Assembly: GCF_002386445.1 (NCBI RefSeq)
Contig: NZ_DGIR01000055.1
Coordinates: 1 to 17,078, forward strand
From: Pseudomonas sp. UBA4617
GTDB taxonomy: Bacteria > Pseudomonadota > Gammaproteobacteria > Pseudomonadales > Pseudomonadaceae
Reading direction: 5' to 3'
Length of the DNA: 17,078 nucleotides
Below, in pieces: positions 1 through 7,437 of the stretch. The number at the start of each line of letters is the position of its first letter. Within the stretch, counting starts at the first letter, position 1. The notes under the pieces were generated by a model. It saw only the letters and a program-made list of their open reading frames with translations, was not told the origin of the DNA and made no database searches. Made by a program: the position numbers and the translations under genes.

Positions 1-26
1 TTACCCCGCGAAGAGGCCAGTACAGG
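1..26 (-). repeat. Edge of a REP element
   Basis: Read on the minus strand, the first 26 bases run from CCTGTACTGGCC through TCTTCGCGGGGTAA, which is the outer arm of the common P. putida REP repeat. The same GCGGGGCAAGCCCGC type appears at 17022-17055. The element is cut by the window start, so its full length and partner arm cannot be seen. Confidence 0.6.
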
Positions 27-34
27 AAAAACGG

Positions 35-292
35 TCAGGCGCGTTGGTTGAATTGCGCCAGCGCCGGCAACAGCTGTTTGTCGATGGCCTGGCGCACCGC
101 CGGCAAGATCGTCGCGCTACCGGTATACATCTGCTCCACCATGCCCTTCAGCGCCCGCGCATTGGGCTCGGTCAGCCCGCGCACCACTGCCTCGCAGGCC
201 TGCTCGGCGCTGGCACCGGGCGGAATGTCGAACCCGCGCGCGCGCAGGTGGCCTGCCAGGTCGTCCTGGTCAATCAAATCCGCATGCATCAT
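35..292 (-). CDS. Hypothetical small helical protein, 85 aa
   Basis: I do not recognise this protein. It begins MMHADLIDQDD and looks soluble and mostly helical, with no signal peptide, membrane segment or cysteine-rich motif. I chose the ATG at 292 because AAGGGA lies 8 bases upstream. The reading frame stays open to 484, but that upstream part has no ribosome site and low-complexity composition. A second ATG immediately follows the first, so either could be used. It lies downstream of cdhB on the same strand but 288 bases away, so it may have its own promoter. In P. aeruginosa the position after cdhB is held by the acylcarnitine hydrolase hocS. This protein is far too short and shows no hydrolase motif. 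Confidence 0.6.
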   Translation of the reverse strand: MMHADLIDQDDLAGHLRARGFDIPPGASAEQACEAVVRGLTEPNARALKGMVEQMYTGSATILPAVRQAIDKQLLPALAQFNQRA

Positions 293-517
293 GGCTGTTG
301 TCCCTTTTATCGCTAAGAGAGTGCTGCTGTGATTTACGACCGATTCTGTGACGCCGGCGACATACCCGCAACCACAGAATGGCGCCATGGCTGCTTTGGC
401 TAAGAACAGGTCGTTTCCGGCTAAATCGAACTGCCGGGAACTGCGCAAACTCAAGCCATCTACCGCAACGGAGGGTTTGGTCACCCTCGTTCGTGCAACG
501 TGGATGCTGCTCGCTCT

Positions 518-556
518 TGGCCCCGGGTGCTCACGGCTTCCCGGGGCTATTTTTTT
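518..556 (+). terminator. Strong rho-independent terminator facing right
   Basis: A perfect 8-bp stem, GCCCCGGG (520-527) with CCCGGGGC (540-547), extends by two weaker pairs to 518 and 549. It encloses a 12-base loop and is followed by seven T at 550-556. The U-tract is on the plus strand only, so it ends a rightward transcript, although both neighbouring genes run left. No convincing plus-strand gene precedes it. A second small hairpin lies at 471-488, and a sigma54-like GG-N10-GC element lies at 380-395. It may close a small RNA, or block antisense transcription into cdhB. Confidence 0.7.
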
Positions 557-580
557 GCCTTCGATGCAGGCGGGCCGCTC

Positions 581-1060
581 CTACACGGGCCTGGTGTTCA
601 AGCCCATCACCCGGCCCAGGTATTCGGCGGGTGGCGGATCCTGTTGCTGGTCCAGCAACCCTTGCAGTAACCCGACACTGCGCTCACTGAACGGCGCCGA
701 CTTTGGCCCGGCCAGGTCCACATGCAGCAGCATCTGCTCGCTGGCCGCCAGCACCTCGTCGAACCCCGCCCGATGCAGGCTGTGGTAGACGTGCAAGCGC
801 TTGCGATCGACGCCGATGATCTGGGTCTGCACCCACACCTCGCAGCCCAGCTTCACTTCGTGCAGGTAGTTGATGTGCGCTTCCAGGGTGAACAGCGAAT
901 TGCCGCTTTGCCCCCGGCTGTCGGCATCCAGGCCGATGCGCTCCATCAGCGCATCGGTGGCATAGCTGAAAATCAGCAGATAGAAGGCATCGCGCAGATG
1001 CCCGTTGTAGTCGACCCAGTCCTCCTGGACCGGGGTGCGGTAGGTGATCAGTGCGGGCAT
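581..1060 (-). CDS. cdhB: Betainyl-CoA thioesterase (hotdog fold)
   Basis: The protein has 159 residues, a normal length for a 4HBT-type hotdog thioesterase. The N-terminal signature DYNGHLRDAFYLLIF (about residues 17-31) matches the family's active-site D-x-N-x-H helix start. In the carnitine pathway the enzyme hydrolyses betainyl-CoA, made by CdhC, to glycine betaine and free CoA in the cytoplasm. Its start is 10 bases after the cdhA stop, and the cdhA TGA forms part of its ribosome site (TGAGGA), which suggests translational coupling. The order caiX-cdhC-cdhA-cdhB matches the P. aeruginosa carnitine operon. No leftward terminator is evident just after the stop. The substrate is assigned from context; the fold is clear. 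Confidence 0.88.
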   Translation of the reverse strand: MPALITYRTPVQEDWVDYNGHLRDAFYLLIFSYATDALMERIGLDADSRGQSGNSLFTLEAHINYLHEVKLGCEVWVQTQIIGVDRKRLHVYHSLHRAGFDEVLAASEQMLLHVDLAGPKSAPFSERSVGLLQGLLDQQQDPPPAEYLGRVMGLNTRPV

Positions 1061-1070
1061 TACAGGGTCC

Positions 1071-2036
1071 TCAATCGCCGAAGGCCATGCCGTGGTGGGC
1101 CTTGCTGGTCTTCACGGCGTCCAGCACGGCCAGCAGGGTGTCATCACGATAGCGCTCCAGCGCGGCGATGCTACGTTCGCCCAGCTGTTCCGAGGTGCCT
1201 GCGACCACGTCGTCGATCAGTTTGTCGGTCAGCTCCGGTGCTGGCAGGTAGGTCCAGGGCAGCTTCAGCGCCGGGCCGAACTGGGCCATGAAGTGGCGCA
1301 TGCCGGCGTCGCCCCCGGCCAGGGTGTAGGTGAGAAACGTGCCCATGAACGACCAGCGCAGGCCGGCGCCGAAGCGGATTGCATCGTCGATTTCGCCCGT
1401 GCTGGCCACGCCATCGTTGACCAGGTGCAGGGCTTCGCGCCACAGCGCCTCAAGCAGGCGGTCGGCGATGAAGCCGGGGACCTCCTTGCGCACATGCAGC
1501 GGGCGCATGCCCAGTGCGGTGTAGATGGCCTTGGCTGCTTCGATGGCCTCGGGCGCGGTGCGTTTGCCGCCGACAATCTCTACCAGCGGCAGCAGATACA
1601 CCGGGTTGAACGGGTGGCCGACCACGCAGCGCTCGGGGTGGGTGGCCGACTCGTAGAACTCGCTGGGCAACAGGCCTGAGGTGCTGCTGCCGATGATGGC
1701 GTCGGGTTTGGCCGCGGCGCTGATTTTCGCGTGCAGGTCGAGCTTCAGGTCCAGCCGCTCCGGCGCGCTTTCCTGGATGAAATCGGCGTCACGCACGCAT
1801 TCCTCGATGGTGGCCACGAACTTCAGCCGGTCCGGGGAAGCACCCGGCGCCAGGCCTTGCTTTTGCAATGCCGGCCAGGCATTGGCAATCCGCTTGCGCA
1901 GCGCCTGTTCGGCGCCGGGTGCCGGGTCCCAGGCGACCACGTCCAGGCCGTGGGCCAGGGCGCGGGCGACCCAGCCGCTGCCGATCACGCCGCTACCCAG
2001 GGCAGCGAAGGTGTTGATCTGGGTGATGAAGGTCAT
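1071..2036 (-). CDS. cdhA: L-carnitine 3-dehydrogenase
   Basis: This 321-residue protein belongs to the 3-hydroxyacyl-CoA dehydrogenase family. It has an N-terminal NAD-binding loop GSGVIG (residues 14-19), the SSTSG strand (117-121) and the catalytic segment HPFNPVYLLPLVE with His141 and Glu153. The C-terminal helical dimer domain begins near VPGFIADRL (186-194). It oxidises L-carnitine to 3-dehydrocarnitine with NAD+ in the cytoplasm. The start is supported by CAGGAG a few bases upstream of the ATG. It follows cdhC by 18 bases and is coupled to cdhB. Ordinary 3-hydroxybutyryl-CoA dehydrogenases share the fold; the neighbours caiX, cdhC and cdhR make the carnitine assignment strong. It is also called lcdH. 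Confidence 0.92.
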   Translation of the reverse strand: MTFITQINTFAALGSGVIGSGWVARALAHGLDVVAWDPAPGAEQALRKRIANAWPALQKQGLAPGASPDRLKFVATIEECVRDADFIQESAPERLDLKLDLHAKISAAAKPDAIIGSSTSGLLPSEFYESATHPERCVVGHPFNPVYLLPLVEIVGGKRTAPEAIEAAKAIYTALGMRPLHVRKEVPGFIADRLLEALWREALHLVNDGVASTGEIDDAIRFGAGLRWSFMGTFLTYTLAGGDAGMRHFMAQFGPALKLPWTYLPAPELTDKLIDDVVAGTSEQLGERSIAALERYRDDTLLAVLDAVKTSKAHHGMAFGD

Positions 2037-2054
2037 GCTGTTCTCCTGAATGGC

Positions 2055-2939
2055 TCAGCGGCGGTTGAGGTTCATCTTTTCCCGGCCTTCAGCCGGGGTA
2101 AGCACACGGGCACCAAGGCGCGAAATGATTTCTACCGCGCGCTCGACCAGCTGGCCGTTGCTGGCCAGCACGCCGCGGTCCAGGTACAGGTTGTCTTCCA
2201 GGCCCACCCGCACGTTGCCACCCAGCAGCACCGCCTGGGCGGCCATCGGCATCTGCATGCGGCCGATGCCGAAGCCGGCCCAGGTGACATTGGCCGGCAG
2301 GTTGTCGACCATCGCCTTCATGGTGGTGGTATCGGCCGGCGCACCCCACGGAATGCCCAGGCACAGCTGGAACAGCGGGTCGTCCAGCAGGCCTTCCTTG
2401 ATCATCTGCTTGGCGAACCACAGGTGGCCGGTGTCGAAGATTTCCAGCTCGGCCTTGACCCCCAGTTCGGTGATGCGCCGGGCGCCGGCACGCAGCTGCG
2501 CCGGGGTGGAAACGTAGATCGAATTGCCGTCACCGAAGTTGAGGGTGCCGCAGTCCAGGGTGCAGATCTCCGGCAGCAGCGCTTCGACATGGGCCAGGCG
2601 TTCCAGCGGGCCGATCAGGTCGGTGCCGGGGCCGAACTCCAGCGGCGTTTCGCCCGGGCCGATCTCCAGGTCGCCGCCCATGCCGGCGGTGAGGTTGACG
2701 ATGATGTCCACATCGGCTTCGCGGATGCGTTCCATGACTTCGCGGTACAGCGCCACGTCGCGGCTGAAGCGGCCGGTCTGCGGGTCGCGAACGTGGCAGT
2801 GCACCACGGTGGCGCCGGCTCTGGCTGCTTCCACGGCGGCGTCGGCGATCTGCTTGGGGGTGACCGGGACCAGGTGGCTTTTCGAGGCGGTGTCGCCAGC
2901 GCCGGTGAGCGCACAGGTGATGATGACGTCGTGGTTCAT
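2055..2939 (-). CDS. cdhC: 3-dehydrocarnitine cleavage enzyme (BKACE family)
   Basis: The protein has 294 residues from MNHDVIITCALTGAG. It shows beta-keto acid cleavage enzyme (DUF849) hallmarks: the VIITCALTGAG first strand, the metal-site motif VVHCHVRD (about residues 44-51), and the later GLEDNLYL segment. These TIM-barrel, usually zinc-dependent enzymes take a beta-keto acid and acetyl-CoA. Here they would yield betainyl-CoA and acetoacetate from 3-dehydrocarnitine. I chose the ATG at 2939 because AAAGGAA lies 5 bases upstream. The reading frame continues to 3104, but that part is translated REP sequence. It sits between caiX, with a REP pair in the gap, and cdhA. Confidence 0.92.
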   Translation of the reverse strand: MNHDVIITCALTGAGDTASKSHLVPVTPKQIADAAVEAARAGATVVHCHVRDPQTGRFSRDVALYREVMERIREADVDIIVNLTAGMGGDLEIGPGETPLEFGPGTDLIGPLERLAHVEALLPEICTLDCGTLNFGDGNSIYVSTPAQLRAGARRITELGVKAELEIFDTGHLWFAKQMIKEGLLDDPLFQLCLGIPWGAPADTTTMKAMVDNLPANVTWAGFGIGRMQMPMAAQAVLLGGNVRVGLEDNLYLDRGVLASNGQLVERAVEIISRLGARVLTPAEGREKMNLNRR

Positions 2940-2965
2940 GGTGGGTTCCTTTGTTGTCCGTAGTG

Positions 2966-3057
2966 GCCTTGTCGCCGGCAAGCCGGCTCCCACAGGGTTC
3001 GCGGTCAACCCTGGCGAGCATTGTTCCTGTGGGAGCCGGCTTGGCGGCGATGGGGCC
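2966..3057. repeat. Inverted REP pair between caiX and cdhC
   Basis: Two arms, GTCGCCGGCAAGCCGGCTCC at about 2971-2990 plus CACAGG, and the reverse complement at about 3026-3052, differ by only a base or so and enclose about 30 bases. This is a BIME-type arrangement of the P. putida REP family. It lies inside the caiX-cdhCAB operon, where the hairpin could stabilise the upstream caiX message or attenuate read-through. That would let the binding protein be made in excess over the enzymes, a common use of REPs after the first cistron of transport operons. Confidence 0.8.
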
Positions 3058-3060
3058 TTG

Positions 3061-4005
3061 TCAGTTGGCGGTGAGCTTGAGGTTGTCCGCCGCCGGCTTG
3101 CCATCGAAGGTGGTCACCCCCTCAAGCCAGCGGGCCTTGTCCTGGGGATGGTCCTTGAGCCATTGGCGGGCCGATTCCAACGGGTCCTTGTGATCGAGCA
3201 GCGGCTGCATCATGCGGCTCTCGTCTTCGGCGCTGAAGTTGAGGTTGGCCAGCAGGCGGTTGGCGTTGGGGCAGCGTTCGGCATAATCCGGCGCGGTCAC
3301 TGTCCAGACCGTCGCGCGGCCTTCGTCAGGGCCCAGGGCGTCCTGGCTGTCGCCGAGATAGACCATGTCGATGTTCACGTTCATCGGGTGCGGCGCCCAG
3401 CCGAAGAACACCACCGCCTCCTTGCGCCGTACTGCGCGGTCGACGGCGGCGAGCATGCCGGCCTCGCTGGACTCGACCAGCTGGAACTTGCCCAGGCCGA
3501 ACTGGTTCTTGGCGATCATCGCCTTGATCTGGGTGTTGGCGCCGGAGCCCGGCTCGATGCCGTAGATTTTACCGCCCAGCTCCTTTTCGAACTTGTGGAT
3601 ATCGGCGAAAGTCTTCAGGCCCTTGTCGGCCAGGTACTTCGGCACCGCCAGGGTGGCGCGGGCATCTTCCAGGCTCGGCTTGTCGAGCACCTTGACCTGT
3701 TTGGCGTCGATGAACGGGGTGATGGTCTGGGTCATGATCGGGTTCCAGTACCCGAGGAACATGTCCAGGCGTTTATCACGGATGCCGGCAAAGATGATCT
3801 GCTGCGACGCACTGGTCTGCTTGGTCTGGTAGCCCAGGCCGTCGAACAGTACCTGGGCCATGGCGCTGGTGGCGATGACGTCGGTCCAGTTGACCACGCC
3901 CAGGCGGACGTTCTTGCAGGCCGCGGGTTCGGCGGCATAAAGCGGGGAAGCGACGATAGTGCTCAGGGCTACGGACAACAGGCTGCGGCGGATCAAGCGT
4001 TGCAT
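3061..4005 (-). CDS. caiX: Carnitine-binding protein of betaine ABC transporter
   Basis: The 314-residue protein is a periplasmic solute-binding protein of the OpuAC/choline-glycine betaine class. A Sec signal peptide covers about residues 1-24 (Arg-rich start, hydrophobic core, SPLYA then AEPAA). Aromatic residues expected to cage the quaternary ammonium group are visible: Trp40 (VVNWTD), Tyr86-Trp87 (LGYWNP) and Trp203 (FFGWAPHP). In P. aeruginosa CaiX delivers carnitine to the core Cbc permease, and no permease or ATPase gene is adjacent here, which fits a stand-alone binding protein. GGAGAG lies 5 bases before the ATG. It is the first gene of the carnitine operon, divergent from cdhR. The exact ligand is inferred from context. 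Confidence 0.9.
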   Translation of the reverse strand: MQRLIRRSLLSVALSTIVASPLYAAEPAACKNVRLGVVNWTDVIATSAMAQVLFDGLGYQTKQTSASQQIIFAGIRDKRLDMFLGYWNPIMTQTITPFIDAKQVKVLDKPSLEDARATLAVPKYLADKGLKTFADIHKFEKELGGKIYGIEPGSGANTQIKAMIAKNQFGLGKFQLVESSEAGMLAAVDRAVRRKEAVVFFGWAPHPMNVNIDMVYLGDSQDALGPDEGRATVWTVTAPDYAERCPNANRLLANLNFSAEDESRMMQPLLDHKDPLESARQWLKDHPQDKARWLEGVTTFDGKPAADNLKLTAN

Positions 4006-4150
4006 GGTGGCTCTCCATCGGCAGGGCGTTTTTTATAGGGGCCGGCCTCTCTGGGCCGTGTGAACACGCTACGCTGCTGCCAGGGTGGAAAATCGCACCC
4101 TGGCGACCAACAATTGCACGGAGGCGACCACCTTTGCCGTGGAGCATGCA
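4006..4150. promoter_or_regulatory. caiX-cdhR divergent control region
   Basis: The 145-base gap carries a possible caiX -10 element, TATAAA on the minus strand (4032-4037), without a recognisable -35, as expected for an activator-dependent promoter. Two dyads lie upstream of it. CGTGT-GA-ACACG (4058-4069) would centre near -38 from the inferred start. A perfect 9-bp inverted repeat, GCCAGGGTG (4079-4087) and CACCCTGGC (4096-4104) with an 8-base spacer, lies further out. They are candidate operators for CdhR or another regulator such as GbdR. The dyads are seen in the sequence; their function is inferred. Confidence 0.5.
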
Positions 4151-5095
4151 ATGCCGCAAATCATCCATTTCCTGCTGTTGCCTGGTTTCTCGGCGATCGG
4201 CTTCATCAGTGCCCTGGAGCCGCTGCGGGTGGCGAACCGTTTCAAAGGCCCATCGTATAGCTGGCAGGTGCTGAGCCTGGATGGCGGCGCGGTGCAGGCC
4301 AGCAATGGCATGTCGGTGAATGCCGATGCAGCGCTGGCGGCGGCTGAACCTGGCGGTGTCCTGCTGATCGTCGCCGGTTTCGACCCTCTGGCCTGCTACG
4401 GGCCGGCCTTGCAACACGCGCTGCGCCGCCTCGACCGCTATGGGGTGATTCTGGGCGGCATCGACACCGGTGCGGTGGTGCTGGCCGAGGCCGGCCTGCT
4501 GGATGGCCACCGCGCCACGGTGCATTGGGAGGCGCTCGAAGCGTTCAAGGAGAACTACCCGAACCTGCAGGCGACCCAGGAGCTGTTCGAGATCGACCGG
4601 CGGCGCATCACCTGCGCCGGCGGTACCGCTTCGATCGACCTGATGCTCGACCTGATCGCACAAGCCCACGGTAGCGAACTGGCTGTGCAAGTGTCGGAGC
4701 AGTTCGTGCTGGGGCGTATCCGCCAGCGCCAGGACCATCAGCGCATGCAGATCGCCAGCCGCTACGGCATCAGCAACAAGAAGCTGGTGAAGGTGATTGG
4801 CGAAATGGAGCGCAACACCGAACAGCCGCTCAACACCCAGGTGCTGGCCGATGCGGTGCAGGTGACCCGGCGGCAGCTGGAGCGCCTGTTTCGCCTGCAC
4901 CTGGACGACACGCCCAGCGGTTTCTACCTGCGCCTGCGGCTGGACAAGGCCCGCCAGCTGTTGCGCCAGACCGACATGAGCGTGCTGGAGGTGGGGGTGG
5001 CGTGCGGGTTCGAATCGGCTTCGTACTTCACCCGCTGCTATCGGGCGCGCTATCAGCGCTGCCCGCGGGAGGACCGTCTGGCCCGGGCGGTTTGA
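4151..5095 (+). CDS. cdhR: AraC-type carnitine catabolism activator
   Basis: The protein has 314 residues in the GATase1-like AraC subfamily (with GbdR, ArgR and SouR). The N-terminal DJ-1/PfpI domain runs from FLLLPGFSAIGFISALEPLR (residues 7-26) to about 180. At the nucleophile elbow it reads GGIDTGAVVLAEAG, with Asp105 where amidotransferases have Cys, so it should sense rather than catalyse. Two helix-turn-helix motifs occupy about 229-250 (LADAVQVTRRQLERLF) and 278-300 (VLEVGVACGFESASYFTRCY). I chose the ATG at 4151, with GGAG 6 bases upstream. A GTG at 4085 would add 22 residues but has no ribosome site and cuts into a palindrome. Carnitine is the expected inducer. Confidence 0.88.
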   Translation: MPQIIHFLLLPGFSAIGFISALEPLRVANRFKGPSYSWQVLSLDGGAVQASNGMSVNADAALAAAEPGGVLLIVAGFDPLACYGPALQHALRRLDRYGVILGGIDTGAVVLAEAGLLDGHRATVHWEALEAFKENYPNLQATQELFEIDRRRITCAGGTASIDLMLDLIAQAHGSELAVQVSEQFVLGRIRQRQDHQRMQIASRYGISNKKLVKVIGEMERNTEQPLNTQVLADAVQVTRRQLERLFRLHLDDTPSGFYLRLRLDKARQLLRQTDMSVLEVGVACGFESASYFTRCYRARYQRCPREDRLARAV

Positions 5096-5138
5096 TTTCC
5101 GCCCGTTCTCAGCCTGTCGCTGGCACGACTACGGGATC

Positions 5139-5540
5139 TTACTGCTGGCCTATGGACTGCAAATACTCCGAACGGTCATCACTGCGCTGCGCCACGCAGG
5201 TATCCCAGGCTGCCTGGAACGCCTTGCTGCCGGGTTTTTCGGCGAAGGTCTCGACCTTGCAGTCGGCATCGCGCAGCTGCGTCCACAGCTTTTCGGCAGC
5301 CTCCATGCGCGTGACCAGTGCGTTCGCCTGGCTGCCTTCGTCGGCGTATTGGTCATGGATGCGCTGGATCAGGTCGTCATATGCCGCTTTCAGCTCGCGT
5401 TCGGCGGTCTGCTTGTTGAAAGCAGCGCAGGCGTAGCTCTGCTGGTCGGTCTCGACGTTGTCGCACGGGGTGCTTTCTTCCTCGCCGGCCTGGGCGCCCG
5501 ACACGACAGCCAGCAGTACCAGCCATGCCATTGATTTCAT
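5139..5540 (-). CDS. Secreted LprI/DUF1311-type protein
   Basis: The protein has 133 residues with a signal peptide (about 1-18, cleavage after AQA). The mature part carries the DUF1311/LprI pattern: an early Cys, a Cys-x-Ala region (SYACAAFNKQTAERELKAAY), a helix, and the closing WTQLRDADC motif followed by another Cys near the end. Cysteines are spaced as in family members with disulfides. LprI of Mycobacterium inhibits lysozyme, but most DUF1311 proteins have no known role. I chose the ATG at 5540, with GAGGAGA 6 bases upstream; the possible TTG 15 bases earlier overlaps that ribosome site. It converges with cdhR, 43 bases away, and is divergent from the dgc operon. A link to betaine metabolism is not evident. 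Confidence 0.8.
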   Translation of the reverse strand: MKSMAWLVLLAVVSGAQAGEEESTPCDNVETDQQSYACAAFNKQTAERELKAAYDDLIQRIHDQYADEGSQANALVTRMEAAEKLWTQLRDADCKVETFAEKPGSKAFQAAWDTCVAQRSDDRSEYLQSIGQQ

Positions 5541-5836
5541 CCGTATTCTCCTCAACAGGCTGACGAATCGCAGGGATTCTCGCTCAGACGACGGCGCCGC
5601 GGTAGCTACCTGAACAAATGTTCATAAAAGCCTGGAAAACGTCGTTATCGAGACTGTCTCTCATCCCCGAGCGGCGTCGCCAAGGCGCTGGAACAGGCGT
5701 GTTGTCGCGCATTGACGCTTTCGGCAAACCCCCTGTCGTTTTTGCATCGGGGCGCCGTTGGGCACAGGCATATGCTGGCCCCAAAGCGCCGGCACAAGGT
5801 TTGGCGCCTACCTATTCAATAAAAGGGGACAGCCTG
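5541..5836. promoter_or_regulatory. Divergent gap upstream of the dgc operon
   Basis: The 296-base gap should hold the leftward promoter of the DUF1311 gene and the rightward promoter of the dgc operon. Two palindromes abut at 5601-5624: GGTAGCTACC (5601-5610) and TGAACA-AA-TGTTCA (5611-5624). They sit 61-84 bases upstream of the DUF1311 start and over 200 bases upstream of the dgc operon. I find no convincing -35/-10 pair. In P. aeruginosa the dgc genes are activated by GbdR, so a weak core promoter with upstream activator sites would be expected. The rest of the gap shows no further clear structure. Confidence 0.4.
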
Positions 5837-6814
<978 letters not shown>

Positions 6815-6891
6815 GCCGCTCTCCAAGCCTGTAAGCCCCTGCCAGCAACGCCGGGGCATCCCAAACAAAATTTTTATGGAGTTGAGTTTCC

Positions 6892-7422
6892 ATGGCCAAG
6901 ATCGCCCCGCAATTGCCAATCGAAGTCGACAGCGAAACCGGTGTCTGGACCAGCGACGCCCTGCCGATGCTGTATGTACCGCGCCATTTCTTCGTCAACA
7001 ACCACATGGGGATCGAAGAAGTCCTCGGCGCCGACAAGTACGCCGAGATCCTCTACAAGGCCGGCTACAAGTCCGCCTGGCACTGGTGTGAAAAAGAAGC
7101 CGAATGCCATGGCCTGGAAGGCGTAGCGGTGTTCGAGCACTACATGAAGCGCCTGAGCCAGCGCGGTTGGGGCCTGTTCGAGATCCAGGACATCGACCTG
7201 GACAAGGGTACCTGCAGCGTCAAGCTCAAGCACTCGGCGTTCGTGTACGTCTATGGCAAGTGCGGCCGCAAGGTCGACTACATGTTCACCGGCTGGTTCG
7301 CCGGCGCCATGGACCAGATTCTCGCTGCCCGCGGCAGCTCGATCCGCACCGTGGCCGAACAGGTCTACGGCGGTTCGGAAGAAGGCCACGAAGATGGCCT
7401 GTTCGTCGTCAAGCCGTTGTAA
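6892..7422 (+). CDS. DUF5943 / V4R-like protein in dgc operon
   Basis: The protein has 176 residues, is cytoplasmic and has no signal peptide. It matches the conserved protein that precedes dgcA in pseudomonads (PA5397-like, DUF5943). The C-terminal half has a V4R-like pattern, with VYGKCGRKVDYMFTGWFAGAMDQIL (split as VYGKCG then the TGWFAG turn). V4R domains bind small hydrophobic ligands in other proteins. Conserved-looking Cys and His occur in WHWCEKEAECHG. GGAG lies 10 bases upstream of the ATG. The 77-base gap to the preceding gene contains a small GCCCC/GGGGC hairpin (6835-6857). The position, 15 bases before dgcA, suggests a helper role in dimethylglycine demethylation, perhaps assembly or methyl-group handling. 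That role is inference. Confidence 0.8.
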   Translation: MAKIAPQLPIEVDSETGVWTSDALPMLYVPRHFFVNNHMGIEEVLGADKYAEILYKAGYKSAWHWCEKEAECHGLEGVAVFEHYMKRLSQRGWGLFEIQDIDLDKGTCSVKLKHSAFVYVYGKCGRKVDYMFTGWFAGAMDQILAARGSSIRTVAEQVYGGSEEGHEDGLFVVKPL

Positions 7423-7437
7423 GCCGGAGATAGCGTC

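Noticed and set aside
4085..4150. Upstream GTG start for cdhR at 4085
   Set aside because: It lacks a ribosome site and sits in the 4079-4104 palindrome; the family's first strand begins just after the ATG at 4151, which has GGAG at the right distance.
5611..5624. GAACAAATGTTC as an SOS (LexA) box
   Set aside because: It fits the Gram-positive LexA core, but pseudomonad LexA uses CTG-N10-CAG sites, and no SOS gene is nearby.
6861..6877. CAAACAAAATTTTT before the DUF5943 gene as a Crc/Hfq catabolite repression site
   Set aside because: It matches the AAnAAnAA pattern at 7 of 8 positions only and lies in a short A/T patch; too weak to call.
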